DNA of 64,000 nucleotides from Tidjanibacter sp. (GCA_017503805.1 JAFVSJ010000005.1:1-64000); one strand, 5' to 3'. Counted from the stretch's first letter, positions 43,346 to 52,002 are shown. Program-made: numbers and translations. Notes: generated from the letters alone by a model not told the origin.

Positions 43346-44377
43346 ATGAAAAAGATTGTGATGATCGTTGCCGCAGCTATGGCAATGATGAGTTGTGGTG
43401 CAGAGTATGTCGTTAAGGGCAATATCGCCGGTTATGAGGGCGAGGTGAAACTTATGGCAAACAAGAGCGATGTCTGCTTTGGTACGGCTACCACCACTGA
43501 TGGCTCTTTTGAGATTGTTGCAGATGTTGATGCACCCACCTTTGCAAACATTGTTTTGAGTGACAATAAGAGCAAGATGGTCTTTGTGGAAGAGGGTGTT
43601 GTTACCGTAGATGGTACGGCCGAGAACTTTAGAGGCGCTGTTGTTAGTGGCACTCCCTCGAATGACAATATGAATGCATATCAGACCGAGAAAAAGGAGT
43701 TAATGGAGGCTTATATTGCCGCTGCTACTCCCGAGGCACAAGCCGAGGCAGAGGCGAACTATGACAACCATACAACCGCATCTTATGAGAATAACAAAGA
43801 CAATCTCTTCGGTCTTTATTTGCTTGCTACCCAAGTTTACTACACTATGACTCCCGATGAGATTCTTGCTGCAACCGAGGCTCTGCCCAGAGCACTTCGC
43901 AAATCTCAGGCAGCCGTTACACTCAAAGAACACGCCGAGGGTATGAAACGTGTAGACGTAGGCCAGAAATTCATTGACCTCGAGTTGCCCGATAAGGACG
44001 GTAATATGATTAAGCTCAGCGATGTGCTTGCAGCCAATAAATATGTTCTGCTCGACTTCTGGGCTTCGTGGTGCGGTCCTTGTATGAGGGAGGTTCCTTT
44101 CCTTGTTGCAGACTATGCAGAGTATCACGCAAAGGGCTTTGAAATTTATGGTGTGAGCCTTGATCGTGATCGCGAGCCCTGGGTGAAGGCTATGGAGGTT
44201 AAAGAGCTTGTATGGCCCAATGTGAGCGAGTTGCAGTATTGGAATGATGCTTCGGCAAAGACCTATGCCGTAAGGAGTATTCCCTCGAACTTCCTCATCG
44301 CTTCGGATGGCACTATTGTCGCTCGTAACCTGCGTGGCGAGGAGTTGGGTAAGAAACTCGCAGAGTTGCTCAATTAA
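43346..44377 (+). CDS. Thioredoxin-fold lipoprotein (DUF4369 plus TlpA-like domain), copy 2
   Basis: Tandem paralogue of the preceding gene with the same layout over 343 residues. It has a lipobox at Cys17 (AMAMMSC), a DUF4369-like domain starting YVVKGNIAGYEGEVKLM, a helical linker rich in Ala/Glu, and a thioredoxin domain LLDFWASWCGPCMREVPFL (Cys243 and Cys246) with RSIPSNFLIA. Its active site is the standard CGPC, whereas copy 1 has CRPC, which should shift redox potential. The start is ATG 43346; a GTG nine codons earlier is in frame but would spoil the signal peptide. A terminator follows. Confidence 0.9.
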   Translation: MKKIVMIVAAAMAMMSCGAEYVVKGNIAGYEGEVKLMANKSDVCFGTATTTDGSFEIVADVDAPTFANIVLSDNKSKMVFVEEGVVTVDGTAENFRGAVVSGTPSNDNMNAYQTEKKELMEAYIAAATPEAQAEAEANYDNHTTASYENNKDNLFGLYLLATQVYYTMTPDEILAATEALPRALRKSQAAVTLKEHAEGMKRVDVGQKFIDLELPDKDGNMIKLSDVLAANKYVLLDFWASWCGPCMREVPFLVADYAEYHAKGFEIYGVSLDRDREPWVKAMEVKELVWPNVSELQYWNDASAKTYAVRSIPSNFLIASDGTIVARNLRGEELGKKLAELLN

Positions 44378-44395
44378 TTCTTAATATTGAGCTGT

Positions 44396-44428
44396 AAAAA
44401 AAAGGAGGCAATTTAGCCTCCTTTTTTT
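44396..44428 (+). terminator. Terminator after the thioredoxin-like pair
   Basis: An A-run plus GGAGGC (44396-44409) pairs with GCCTCC plus T-run (44416-44428). Perfect stem with loop AATTTA. Confidence 0.93.
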
Positions 44429-44492
44429 GTGACTGAATCTAAAGAGGGGGTAGTCCTCGTATCAGACTCATTTTGAACTTATAGAAAACAAA

Positions 44493-44518
44493 AAGAGGTT
44501 TCCATTTGGAAACCTCTT
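44493..44518 (-). terminator. Terminator of tRNA-Arg
   Basis: AAGAGGTTTCCA (44493-44504) is a perfect inverted copy of TGGAAACCTCTT (44507-44518). On the minus strand it follows the tRNA 3' end by four bases and ends in T-rich sequence. Confidence 0.9.
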
Positions 44519-44522
44519 CGAG

Positions 44523-44596
44523 TGACACCGACAGGACTCAAACCTGTAACCTTCTGATCCGTAGTCAGATGCTCTATTCAATTAAGCTACGGTGCC
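44523..44596 (-). tRNA. tRNA-Arg (anticodon ACG)
   Basis: The 74-base minus-strand sequence folds as a cloverleaf. The acceptor stem is GGCACCG/CGGTGTC with discriminator A. The D-arm starts TAGCTTAATTGAA. The anticodon stem is TCTGA/TCAGA around the loop CTACGGA (anticodon ACG, normally deaminated to ICG). The variable loop is five bases and the T-arm is ACAGG-TTTGAGT-CCTGT. The T-loop starts TTTGA rather than TTCGA, a small variation. CCA is not encoded. Confidence 0.96.
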
Positions 44597-44670
44597 GAAT
44601 TGCGAGTGCAAATATACGGCATTTTTTTGTTTCTGCAAGCATTTTTGCAAAAAAAATGCAATTATTTTTA

Positions 44671-44721
44671 AGCCCCACTCATTTTCAGTTGGTTACGTTC
44701 GAGCCAAAAATGAGTGGGGCT
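44671..44721 (-). terminator. Long-stem terminator of the nucleoside phosphorylase gene
   Basis: AGCCCCACTCATTTT (44671-44685) pairs perfectly with AAAATGAGTGGGGCT (44707-44721), just beyond the phosphorylase stop at 44733. Confidence 0.85.
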
Positions 44722-44732
44722 CTACTCTTGCA

Positions 44733-45608
44733 TTAGAGCATAGCCAATCGGTCGAGAGCCATCTCTATCATCTGCCTTACGAAGGGCTTGTAATCGGTAT
44801 TCATATCCTTCACAGCCCTCTGTGCAATGATGGTGCAGATGGTGCCTGCACGGTGGCCCATAAGTTTGCCAAGACCAGCCAGCGCACTACTCTCCATCTC
44901 GAAGTTGGTAATCTTGCGACCTTCGTAGCTGAAACTCTCAATTTTTGCATTGAGCTCCTTGTCGGCAGGTGCTATGCGCAACCAGCGGCCCTGTGGCCCA
45001 TAGAAACCAGGGGCAGCAATGGTGATGCCCTCAACGGTATGCTCTTTGAAGTGTTCAAACAGAGCCTCGTCGGCATTGATGAAATAGGGAGCGGGGAGTT
45101 GGGGATTCCAACCGGTGTGCTCCACAAATGCTTTCTCAATAGCCAAGTCGCATACGCCATCTCGGCCGGCGTAGAAGTTGAGTAGACCATCGAAGCCGAT
45201 GGAGGTGCGTGCAAATACAAACGAGCCCAGGGGAATGTCGGGTTGGATTGCGCCCGAAGTGCCGAGGCGCAGCAGAGTGAGTTGGCGTTTCTGCTCTTTC
45301 TCGGTGCGGGTTTCGAAGTCGATATTGGCCAACGCATCGAGCTCACTAACAACGATGTCGATGTTGTCTGTACCGATACCGGTCGAGATGACCGTCATAC
45401 GTTTGCCTTTATACTTGCCCGTGATGGTGCGGAATTCGCGGCTGGCGATGTTGCACTCTTTCTCCTCAAAGTAGCTCGCAACCATCTCTACACGACCGGG
45501 GTCACCCACGAGAATGACGATGTCGGCGAGGTGCTCGGGTTTGATGTGGAGGTGGAAAATCGAACCGTCGGAGTTGATGATCAGTTCGGATGTTGGGATT
45601 GTTCTCAT
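44733..45608 (-). CDS. Nucleoside phosphorylase, uridine phosphorylase-like
   Basis: The 291-residue cytoplasmic enzyme of the PNP/UDP family cleaves a nucleoside with phosphate to base and ribose-1-phosphate. Family parts are IVILVGDPGRVEMVASYF, ISTGIGTDNIDIVVSEL, RLGTSGAIQPDIPLGSFVFA and NFEMESSALAGLGKLMGHRAG, where the acidic EMES motif contacts the ribose. It is longer than E. coli Udp and has an insert around PGFYGPQGRWLRIAP. The exact base specificity is uncertain. It is monocistronic, with minus-strand TATTTTTG at 45691-45698 as a plausible -7 element. Confidence 0.9.
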   Translation of the reverse strand: MRTIPTSELIINSDGSIFHLHIKPEHLADIVILVGDPGRVEMVASYFEEKECNIASREFRTITGKYKGKRMTVISTGIGTDNIDIVVSELDALANIDFETRTEKEQKRQLTLLRLGTSGAIQPDIPLGSFVFARTSIGFDGLLNFYAGRDGVCDLAIEKAFVEHTGWNPQLPAPYFINADEALFEHFKEHTVEGITIAAPGFYGPQGRWLRIAPADKELNAKIESFSYEGRKITNFEMESSALAGLGKLMGHRAGTICTIIAQRAVKDMNTDYKPFVRQMIEMALDRLAML

Positions 45609-45649
45609 AATTTTTATGCGCTTAATTTTTTTATGTTATCCAAAGTTTG

Positions 45650-45657
45650 TAAATTTG
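45650..45657 (+). promoter_or_regulatory. -7 element for the M20 dipeptidase gene
   Basis: TAAATTTG, 56 bases before the ATG at 45714. A minus-strand TATTTTTG at 45691-45698 overlaps the leader and would serve the divergent phosphorylase gene. Confidence 0.45.
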
Positions 45658-45713
45658 TAACTCTGCCATATACTTCGGCAGATACTACTACAAAAATAGT
45701 GAAATTTTGTTAA

Positions 45714-47090
45714 ATGAACCCCTATTTTATGGAAAAGAGTAATCAATTTGTTCAGCAGAATCGCGAGCGCTTCCTCGAAGAACTCTTCGAACTGCTCAGA
45801 ATCCCCTCCATTAGCGCACAAAGCGATCACCGTCCCGATATGGTACGTACAGCCGAGTGGTTGCGTGAGTCGCTCCTCAAAGCAGGTGCAGACCGCGCCG
45901 AGGTAATGCCTACTGCAGGTAACCCCGTTGTCTATGCCGAAAAGATGGTTGATCCAGCAAAACCCACCGTTGTGGTATATGGTCACTACGATGTTATGCC
46001 CGAGGATCCCAAAGATGAGTGGCGCACCGATCCATTTGAGCCCGTAATCAAAGATGGTCGTATATGGTGCCGCGGTGCCGACGACGATAAAGGTCAGCTC
46101 TTTATGCACGCAAAGGCATTTGAGGCTATGGTGGCTACGGGTGAGCTTCCTTGCAACGTGAAGTTTATGCTCGAGGGCGAAGAGGAGATTGGTTCCCCCA
46201 GCCTCTATGCTTGGTGTGAGGAGAATAAAGAACTTGTGAAGGGTGATGTTATCCTCATTTCCGACACGAGTATGATTTCAATGGATACTCCCTCCATCAC
46301 TTGCGGTCTGCGCGGTCTGTGTTATATGCAGGTGGAGGTGACCGGCCCCGATCACGATCTGCACTCGGGCCTCTATGGTGGTGCTGTTGCCAATCCGGCC
46401 AATGTGCTTGCCAACCTCATTACCAAACTTGTTGATGAGAATGGCCGTGTTACCATCCCCGGTTTCTACGACGATGTTCGCATTCTCACCGAAGAGGAAC
46501 GAACCAACTTCAACAAGGCCCCCTATGATAAGGAGGAGTATATGAAGGGTGTAGGAGTAGAGGAGCTTGCTGGCGAAGAGGGCTATACAACTATCGAGCG
46601 CACCGGCGTGCGTCCTTCGCTTGATGTGAATGGTATTTGGGGTGGCTACACCCTTGAGGGTACCAAGACCATCATTCCCTCGAAGGCTTATGCAAAAATC
46701 TCTATGCGTCTTGTCCCCGACCAGAATTGGGAGAAGATAGCTGTGCTCTTCGAAGACTACTTCCGTAGCATCGCGCCCAAGTGTGTGAAGGTGGATGTGA
46801 AGGCTTTACACGGAGGTCAGCCATACGTTTCGCCCACTGATTTGAAGGCCTACAAGGCTGCCGAGGCCGCTATCGTGGATACCTTCGGTAAACGTCCTCT
46901 GCCTTTCTACTCGGGAGGTAGTATTCCCATTGTGAGTGGATTTGAGCGCATCTTGGGGATGAAATCTATCCTCATTGGCTTCGGTCTTGGTAAGGATGCT
47001 ATCCACTCGCCTAATGAAAGTTATGGTCTCGACCAATTCTATAAAGGCATCGATACGATTATCCGCTTCTATAAACACTTTGCCGAGTAG
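45714..47090 (+). CDS. M20-family dipeptidase (CNDP/ArgE/DapE-like)
   Basis: The 458-residue zinc metallopeptidase probably hydrolyses dipeptides in the cytoplasm. Metal ligands and catalytic residues are visible: VVYGHYDVMPEDP (His and catalytic Asp), CRGADDDKGQ (bridging Asp), LEGEEEIGSPS (catalytic and ligand Glu), SDTSM (Asp) and the final KDAIHSPNE (His). The dimerisation lid lies between them (DLHSGLYGGAVANPANVL). The start could also be ATG 45729 (MEKSNQFVQQNRERF), which removes five residues. No signal peptide. It stands alone behind its own -7 element. Confidence 0.92.
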   Translation: MNPYFMEKSNQFVQQNRERFLEELFELLRIPSISAQSDHRPDMVRTAEWLRESLLKAGADRAEVMPTAGNPVVYAEKMVDPAKPTVVVYGHYDVMPEDPKDEWRTDPFEPVIKDGRIWCRGADDDKGQLFMHAKAFEAMVATGELPCNVKFMLEGEEEIGSPSLYAWCEENKELVKGDVILISDTSMISMDTPSITCGLRGLCYMQVEVTGPDHDLHSGLYGGAVANPANVLANLITKLVDENGRVTIPGFYDDVRILTEEERTNFNKAPYDKEEYMKGVGVEELAGEEGYTTIERTGVRPSLDVNGIWGGYTLEGTKTIIPSKAYAKISMRLVPDQNWEKIAVLFEDYFRSIAPKCVKVDVKALHGGQPYVSPTDLKAYKAAEAAIVDTFGKRPLPFYSGGSIPIVSGFERILGMKSILIGFGLGKDAIHSPNESYGLDQFYKGIDTIIRFYKHFAE

Positions 47091-47102
47091 GGGAGTGTAG
47101 GC

Positions 47103-47185
47103 GCGACAGTTTGTCGCAAGGGTTTATAGGGCGAGTCCTTGTCTTGCAGGTTTGCAGATGAGGACTCGCTCTGCCTTTTGGCAGA
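47103..47185. repeat. Three consecutive perfect hairpins between the dipeptidase and dnaN
   Basis: GCGACA/TGTCGC (47103-47117), GCGAGTCCT/AGGACTCGC (47131-47139 with 47161-47169) and TCTGCC/GGCAGA (47170-47185) follow one another after the stop at 47090. The middle one resembles the hairpin of the 126-bp repeats at 3306. They may terminate the dipeptidase transcript. The rest of the 279-base gap holds a -7 element and two TGCGAAC repeats (47304-47310, 47316-47322). Confidence 0.6.
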
Positions 47186-47259
47186 TGCAGAGTGGGGCGA
47201 TTTGTTTGGAAGGAGTGATAATTTTGCACTGCCAATTTCGGATTTTCGATTTTTATTTA

Positions 47260-47267
47260 TATTTTTG
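47260..47267 (+). promoter_or_regulatory. -7 element for dnaN
   Basis: TATTTTTG fits TAnnTTTG, giving a leader of about 100 bases before the dnaN start. Confidence 0.4.
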
Positions 47268-47369
47268 AAAGTTAAATAGGGTAATTGTACGCGCGTGCGT
47301 GTGTGCGAACTCGCGTGCGAACCGCATAAAAGTGTAAATAACAAACGTAACATAATAAAAATCAAGACT

Positions 47370-48497
47370 ATGAAATTTACTATTTCCTCTTCGGCACTCC
47401 TGTCGCTTCTCTCGACAACAGGTAAGGTTGTCAGCAGCAAGAATACTCTTCCCATTCTCGACTATTTCCTCTTCGACCTCAAGGATGGTAAACTCAAAGT
47501 GACTGCATCCGACCTCGAAACTACCCTTGTGGGTACTATCGCAGTAGAGAATGTAGAGCGTGAGGGTGTGATCGCAGCCCCCGTGAAACTTATGCTCGAC
47601 TCGCTCAAAGAGTTCTCCGAGCAGCCCCTTACCATTGAGGCCGATGAGAACACTTGGGAGATTACCATTAGCTGGAAGAGCGGTTCGCTTAGCATCCCCG
47701 GCTCTTCGGGACTCAGCTACCCTGCACTTCCTGCACTCGGAGAGGATAAGTGTGAGGTTGAACTCGATGTGGATATGATGATCGGCGGCATCAACAAAAC
47801 TATCTTCGCTACTGCTGATGATGACCTCCATCCCGTAATGAACGGTATCTATGTGAACCTTGCCAAAGGTGTGGTGACTTTTGTTGCTACCGATGCTCAC
47901 AAACTTGTTAAGCACACCTGCGAGGAGGAGGCAATGGCTGCCGAGGCTTCGTTCATTCTGCCCAAGAAACCTGCGAGCCTGCTGCGCGGTATTCTCCTCA
48001 AAGAGGATGACGCGGTGAAGGTGGCATTTGACAAGAAGAATGTGATTTTCTACCTCAAGAACAGCACCCTCGTATGTCGCTTGGTGGAGGGTATCTACCC
48101 CAATTACAATGCAGTTATCCCCACTGCCAACCCCAATAAAGTCATCGTTGACCGAGTGGAGATTCTCAATGCTATCAAGCGCGTAGCTGTATGTTCCAAC
48201 CAAGCTACCAACCTCGTGGAGTTCAATATCAACAACAATAGCATCAACTTGGCAACCAAAGATATAGATTTTTCCTACTCGGCTAACGAGTGCGTATCGT
48301 GTGCCTATGAGGGTACCCCTATCGTTATTGGTTTCAAGTCGACTTTCTTGGTGGATATTCTCTCCAACATTGAGACCCCAAGCGTAATTATCGAACTTGC
48401 AGACTCTACCCGTGCGGGCGTGTTCAAACCCCTCTATGACGAGCCTCAGAGCGCCAACACGCTGATGCTGTTGATGCCTATGATGATCAATGCATAA
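47370..48497 (+). CDS. dnaN: DNA polymerase III beta subunit (sliding clamp)
   Basis: DnaN forms the ring that tethers the polymerase to DNA. The 375 residues start MKFTISSSALLSLLSTTGKVVSSKNTLPIL at ATG 47370; 25 earlier in-frame codons form a basic, low-complexity stretch and are left out. Clamp signatures are YFLFDLKDGKLKVTASDLETTLVG, LPALGEDK, MNGIYVNLAKGVVTFVATDAHKLV and the C-terminal NTLMLLMPMMINA. The dnaA gene is not adjacent, so no origin is inferred here. A DnaQ-like exonuclease follows after 23 bases. Confidence 0.97.
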   Translation: MKFTISSSALLSLLSTTGKVVSSKNTLPILDYFLFDLKDGKLKVTASDLETTLVGTIAVENVEREGVIAAPVKLMLDSLKEFSEQPLTIEADENTWEITISWKSGSLSIPGSSGLSYPALPALGEDKCEVELDVDMMIGGINKTIFATADDDLHPVMNGIYVNLAKGVVTFVATDAHKLVKHTCEEEAMAAEASFILPKKPASLLRGILLKEDDAVKVAFDKKNVIFYLKNSTLVCRLVEGIYPNYNAVIPTANPNKVIVDRVEILNAIKRVAVCSNQATNLVEFNINNNSINLATKDIDFSYSANECVSCAYEGTPIVIGFKSTFLVDILSNIETPSVIIELADSTRAGVFKPLYDEPQSANTLMLLMPMMINA

Positions 48498-48520
48498 CAA
48501 TCTATCCGATAAGTTAAACG

Positions 48521-49303
48521 ATGAAACTTAATCTGAAAAATCCGATTGTCTTTTTCGATCTCGAAACCACAGGTGTAGATGTCGTCAAAGATAGGATAAT
48601 AGAGATTTCGCTTGTCAAAGTTATGCCCGGCAGCGATGAGCCCATTGTCAAGACCCGTCGCATCAAACCTATTGATGACAATGGACAGGTGATGCACATC
48701 CCCGAAGATGCTACGGCAGTTCACCACATCACAGATGCCGACGTGGCCAATGAGCCCACCTTCCGCCAAATTGCAAAGTCGCTTGCCGACTACATCAAAG
48801 GTTGTGATTTGGGGGGCTTCAACTCCAACCGTTTTGATATCCCTATGCTCGCAGAGGAGTTCATCAGAGCCGGTGTGGCCATCGACCTCAAGAAGAGAAA
48901 ATTTGTGGATGTGCAAACTATCTTCCATAAGAAAGAACAACGCACACTCACTGCCGCATACAAGTTCTATTGCGACAAAAGCCTCGATGATGCCCACTCG
49001 GCAGAGGCAGATACGCTCGCAACCTATGAGGTACTCAAGGCACAGCTTGATCGTTACGAAGATCTGCCCAACGATATCTCGGCGCTTGCAGAGTTTAGTC
49101 AGATGAGTCGCACTGCAGATTATGCAGGACGCATCCTCTATGACAATCAGGATAGGGAGATTTTTGGGTTCGGTAAGCACAAGGGTCGTCTTGTGGAGGA
49201 GGTGTTTCGCAAGGAGCCTTCATATTATGATTGGATGATGGAGGGCGACTTCCCGCTCTATACGAAGCAGGTGATTACCCAGATAAAAACCCGAATCAAG
49301 TAG
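48521..49303 (+). CDS. DnaQ-like 3'-5' exonuclease
   Basis: The 260 residues carry the full DEDDh set: Asp13 and Glu15 in VFFDLETTGVD, an Asp in NSNRFDIPMLAEEF, and His and Asp in DAHSAEADTLATYEVL. HHITDADV matches the epsilon-type exonuclease motif. A C-terminal segment (EIFGFGKHKGRLVEEVFRKEPSYYDWMM) resembles the short DUF3820-like tail found on some Bacteroidetes exonucleases. It lies directly after dnaN, so a proofreading or clamp-linked role is plausible but not shown. Confidence 0.92.
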   Translation: MKLNLKNPIVFFDLETTGVDVVKDRIIEISLVKVMPGSDEPIVKTRRIKPIDDNGQVMHIPEDATAVHHITDADVANEPTFRQIAKSLADYIKGCDLGGFNSNRFDIPMLAEEFIRAGVAIDLKKRKFVDVQTIFHKKEQRTLTAAYKFYCDKSLDDAHSAEADTLATYEVLKAQLDRYEDLPNDISALAEFSQMSRTADYAGRILYDNQDREIFGFGKHKGRLVEEVFRKEPSYYDWMMEGDFPLYTKQVITQIKTRIK

Positions 49304-49354
49304 CTTGCAACGCGCGGCGCAAGACATATTTACGAAGGATAATTGAACTATAGA

Positions 49355-51211
49355 ATGAAGAAATTAGTAGTGCTCATAGCCCTTATGGCAACATTTGCGG
49401 CAAATAGCCTGGCGCAAGACCAACGCTCCAAGGTGGTGCTCAATGTGGATTCGCGAAACTACTATATTCACACCGTGAGTGCTGCCGAGAGTGTGGCCGA
49501 CATAGCTTCTCTCTACTCGATTACCGAGAAGGAACTCGTGGAAGAGAATAATCTCGACCCTGTGGCTCCTGCTATCGAAGAGGGTGCCCTGCTACGAGTA
49601 CCTTGCTATGAGCGCACAAGCCGAATGCAGCCTAAACGCGGTGATAGCCGATTTGACCGCCATCGAGTGGCGGGAGGTGAGTCGCTCTTCAAGGTGGCAG
49701 TGGATTTTGCCATCGCTTTGGATACGCTCATCGAGGATAACCCCGGACTCGATATCACTAACCTTCGTGGTCGCTCCTCAATTAGCGTGCGCCGTAGCGC
49801 GCAGGGGAAATGCCAACTTCCAGAGATTGAGCAGCAAAGTCGCAGGTATGCTGCTACACTGCAGAGTCTCTCCAATGAATATGACTACCTTACCATAGAG
49901 GAGGGTGACACGTTCTACTCGTTGGCACTGCGATTGGGCGAGGATGTAGACAAACTCATTTCGCTCAACGGTAATCCGCAGCTGATCTATGTGGGGATGA
50001 CTATCAAAGCAAATCGTAAGGTAGAGAATAATGATAGCCTGTCGGATGAAGTGCTTGGCGATGAAGTCGATGAACTGTCTGATAATTTTGTGATTGAGTG
50101 CGAATGGCCTGATGATTACGACAAGATCTCTCCAGATGAGCCTCTGCGAGTGGCTGTGATGTTGCCGTTGAGTGATACACTCGGGCGCGTAAGGGGTAGC
50201 TTTGTGGAGTTTTGGCAGGCTGCAGTGTTGGCTGCCGAAGAACTGAACGAAGAGTATGAGGAGCGTGGAATGAAAGGTCGTGTGGAACTTGGACTCTTTG
50301 ATACACAAAACTCCGAAGAACGCGTCGCCGAGATTATGAATGATTGGCAGATGTCGATGTGGAATCCTTCGCTCTTCATTGGGCCGGTGTATGAGAAGAA
50401 CGTGGATCCCGTGATGGACTATAAAGTCAAACGGGGCCGCGATATCCCCATCGTCTCACCTTTGGAGTCGACAACAAAGGGAGCTTACGGTCGTAATTAT
50501 TTCCGTATGGCACCCACCTCGAAGAGCAGGGTGGATAAACTCAGTAGCGTTGTGGGGCCCGAAACCAATGTCATTATGGTCTACACCGCATCTTACGACG
50601 AGGATATGGAGCGCGAGATGCTCGATGTTCTTGGCGATCACCCCTATGGTAAAGTTATCTATGACGAGGCATTTGTAGTGGATTCGCTCAATAGTCGCCC
50701 GATTGAGGAGTTGATGGCCGAGGAGGACAACCTATTTGTGGTCTTGGCCGACAATGAGATTGATACAGATCGCTCGCTGGCAATAATTAGTTCGATGATG
50801 AACTCGCGCCAACCCAAATATGGAATGAGACGTGTGCCTATCAGGGTAGTTGGAAACTCATCGTGGGCAAAATATAAGAATATGGATAAGAACCTGCTCT
50901 TCAAACTCCAGGTTTGCTATTTGGCTCCCTACCACGCAGATAGGGGCAATGAAAGAGTGAGAGAGTTCGACCGCAAGTATATGGCCGCATTTGGTCGTGC
51001 ACCATCTATGTTTGCATATAGGGCCTACGATACTGTCAGACTTTTTGCCGAGTCTATCTATGCGGGAGGCGATTTAGTGTCGGAACTCAATGGGGCCGTA
51101 GTGCCTTTGTTGCAGACACGCTACAGTTTCTCAATGGAGGATGGCAATATGGTAAATGACTCTTGGGCTTTGGTTACCTACCTGCCAAGATATACGATTG
51201 AGGTGAGATAG
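49355..51211 (+). CDS. LysM-repeat protein fused to a periplasmic-binding-like domain
   Basis: The 618-residue exported protein (signal MKKLVVLIALMATFAANSLAQ) has three LysM-like repeats in the first 220 residues: YIHTVSAAESVADIASLYSI, HRVAGGESLFKVAVDFAI and LTIEEGDTFYSLALRLG. A type-1 periplasmic-binding fold (about 255-610) follows: LRVAVMLPLSDTLGRVRGSFVEFWQAAVLAA, LFIGPVYEKNVDPV, IPIVSPL. LysM suggests peptidoglycan binding and the second domain a small-molecule or protein-binding module. This recalls LpoA-type activators of cell-wall synthesis, which is inference. ATG 49355 is chosen over a TTG four codons earlier. Confidence 0.85.
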   Translation: MKKLVVLIALMATFAANSLAQDQRSKVVLNVDSRNYYIHTVSAAESVADIASLYSITEKELVEENNLDPVAPAIEEGALLRVPCYERTSRMQPKRGDSRFDRHRVAGGESLFKVAVDFAIALDTLIEDNPGLDITNLRGRSSISVRRSAQGKCQLPEIEQQSRRYAATLQSLSNEYDYLTIEEGDTFYSLALRLGEDVDKLISLNGNPQLIYVGMTIKANRKVENNDSLSDEVLGDEVDELSDNFVIECEWPDDYDKISPDEPLRVAVMLPLSDTLGRVRGSFVEFWQAAVLAAEELNEEYEERGMKGRVELGLFDTQNSEERVAEIMNDWQMSMWNPSLFIGPVYEKNVDPVMDYKVKRGRDIPIVSPLESTTKGAYGRNYFRMAPTSKSRVDKLSSVVGPETNVIMVYTASYDEDMEREMLDVLGDHPYGKVIYDEAFVVDSLNSRPIEELMAEEDNLFVVLADNEIDTDRSLAIISSMMNSRQPKYGMRRVPIRVVGNSSWAKYKNMDKNLLFKLQVCYLAPYHADRGNERVREFDRKYMAAFGRAPSMFAYRAYDTVRLFAESIYAGGDLVSELNGAVVPLLQTRYSFSMEDGNMVNDSWALVTYLPRYTIEVR

Positions 51212-51238
51212 ATTGAACCATAGGTCTATAATAATATA

Positions 51239-51277
51239 AGGATGACTTCCAACGCTGGAGGTCATCCTTTTTTTTTT
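51239..51277 (+). terminator. Terminator after the LysM gene
   Basis: AGGATGACTTCCA (51239-51251) pairs with TGGAGGTCATCCT (51256-51268), with one wobble pair, then a run of ten T and seven G residues. Confidence 0.9.
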
Positions 51278-51297
51278 GGGGGGGTATTTTGATAGGT

Positions 51298-51954
51298 TTA
51301 GAGCGAAAGAATTTGCTCGACGGTTACCGCTGTGAAATCGTTTATGATGAGGTTTGGTTTGGCCGCCTCGATGCGTTCAATGGAATGCGTGGTTGTGAGA
51401 GCAATGACTTTCATACCTGCTGCTTGGGCTGCCGCAATGCCTGCAACAGCATCCTCAAAGATGATGCACTCCTCGGGCTGCAACCCGAGCTCAGATGCGG
51501 CGGTGAGGAATATCTCGGGGTCGGGTTTACATCGAGTTACCATATCCCCACTAATGCGTACCGCAAAGTAGGGCTCAATGTGACACTTGTCAAGTACGAA
51601 TGCGACATTCTCCTTCGGTCCCGACGAACCGACTGCGCACTTGATGCCCTGCTTCTGTAGGTCTTGGAGCAGCTGATGCAGACCTGCAACGGGGGCTATC
51701 GTGGGCGTATATATCTCACGATAGAGAGCCTCCTTCTCATCAGCAAGTGCGGTAATGCCCTTTGCGGCAATAAGGTCATCGGGGAAGAGGGCGCGGATGA
51801 TATCATCGTTGCCTCGGCCATTGAGGTGGGTGAAATCTGCTCCATCCTCTGCTCTGAGGTTGTAGCGCTCTGCCATAGCTGCAAAGGCTTGGAAGTGTAC
51901 GGCCATATTGTTGACCAGCACACCATCCATATCAAATATTACTCCTTTAGTCAT
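51298..51954 (-). CDS. HAD phosphatase/phosphomutase, beta-phosphoglucomutase-like
   Basis: The 218 residues show motif I FDMDGVLVNNMAVHFQAF (Asp nucleophile and Asp acid/base), a C1 cap with FTHLNGRGNDDII, motif II VGSSGP, motif III Lys in RCKPDPEIFL and motif IV IIFEDAVAGIAAAQAAGM. FEDAVAG is typical of beta-phosphoglucomutase and related sugar-phosphate phosphatases. Substrate is undetermined. It is divergent from rex; minus-strand TAAATTTG at 51976-51983 is its probable -7 element. Confidence 0.88.
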   Translation of the reverse strand: MTKGVIFDMDGVLVNNMAVHFQAFAAMAERYNLRAEDGADFTHLNGRGNDDIIRALFPDDLIAAKGITALADEKEALYREIYTPTIAPVAGLHQLLQDLQKQGIKCAVGSSGPKENVAFVLDKCHIEPYFAVRISGDMVTRCKPDPEIFLTAASELGLQPEECIIFEDAVAGIAAAQAAGMKVIALTTTHSIERIEAAKPNLIINDFTAVTVEQILSL

Positions 51955-51994
51955 TGTTGTCTCATAAATTTGCTACAAATTTAAGCAAAATTAT

Positions 51995-52002
51995 TACCTT
52001 TG
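51995..52002 (+). promoter_or_regulatory. -7 element for rex
   Basis: TACCTTTG, 29 bases before the rex start. A TTTG at 51969-51972 is 22 bases upstream. Confidence 0.5.

Noticed and set aside
47091..47369. Replication origin next to dnaN
   Set aside because: No dnaA gene, no recognisable DnaA-box cluster and no AT-rich unwinding region beyond ordinary promoter DNA.
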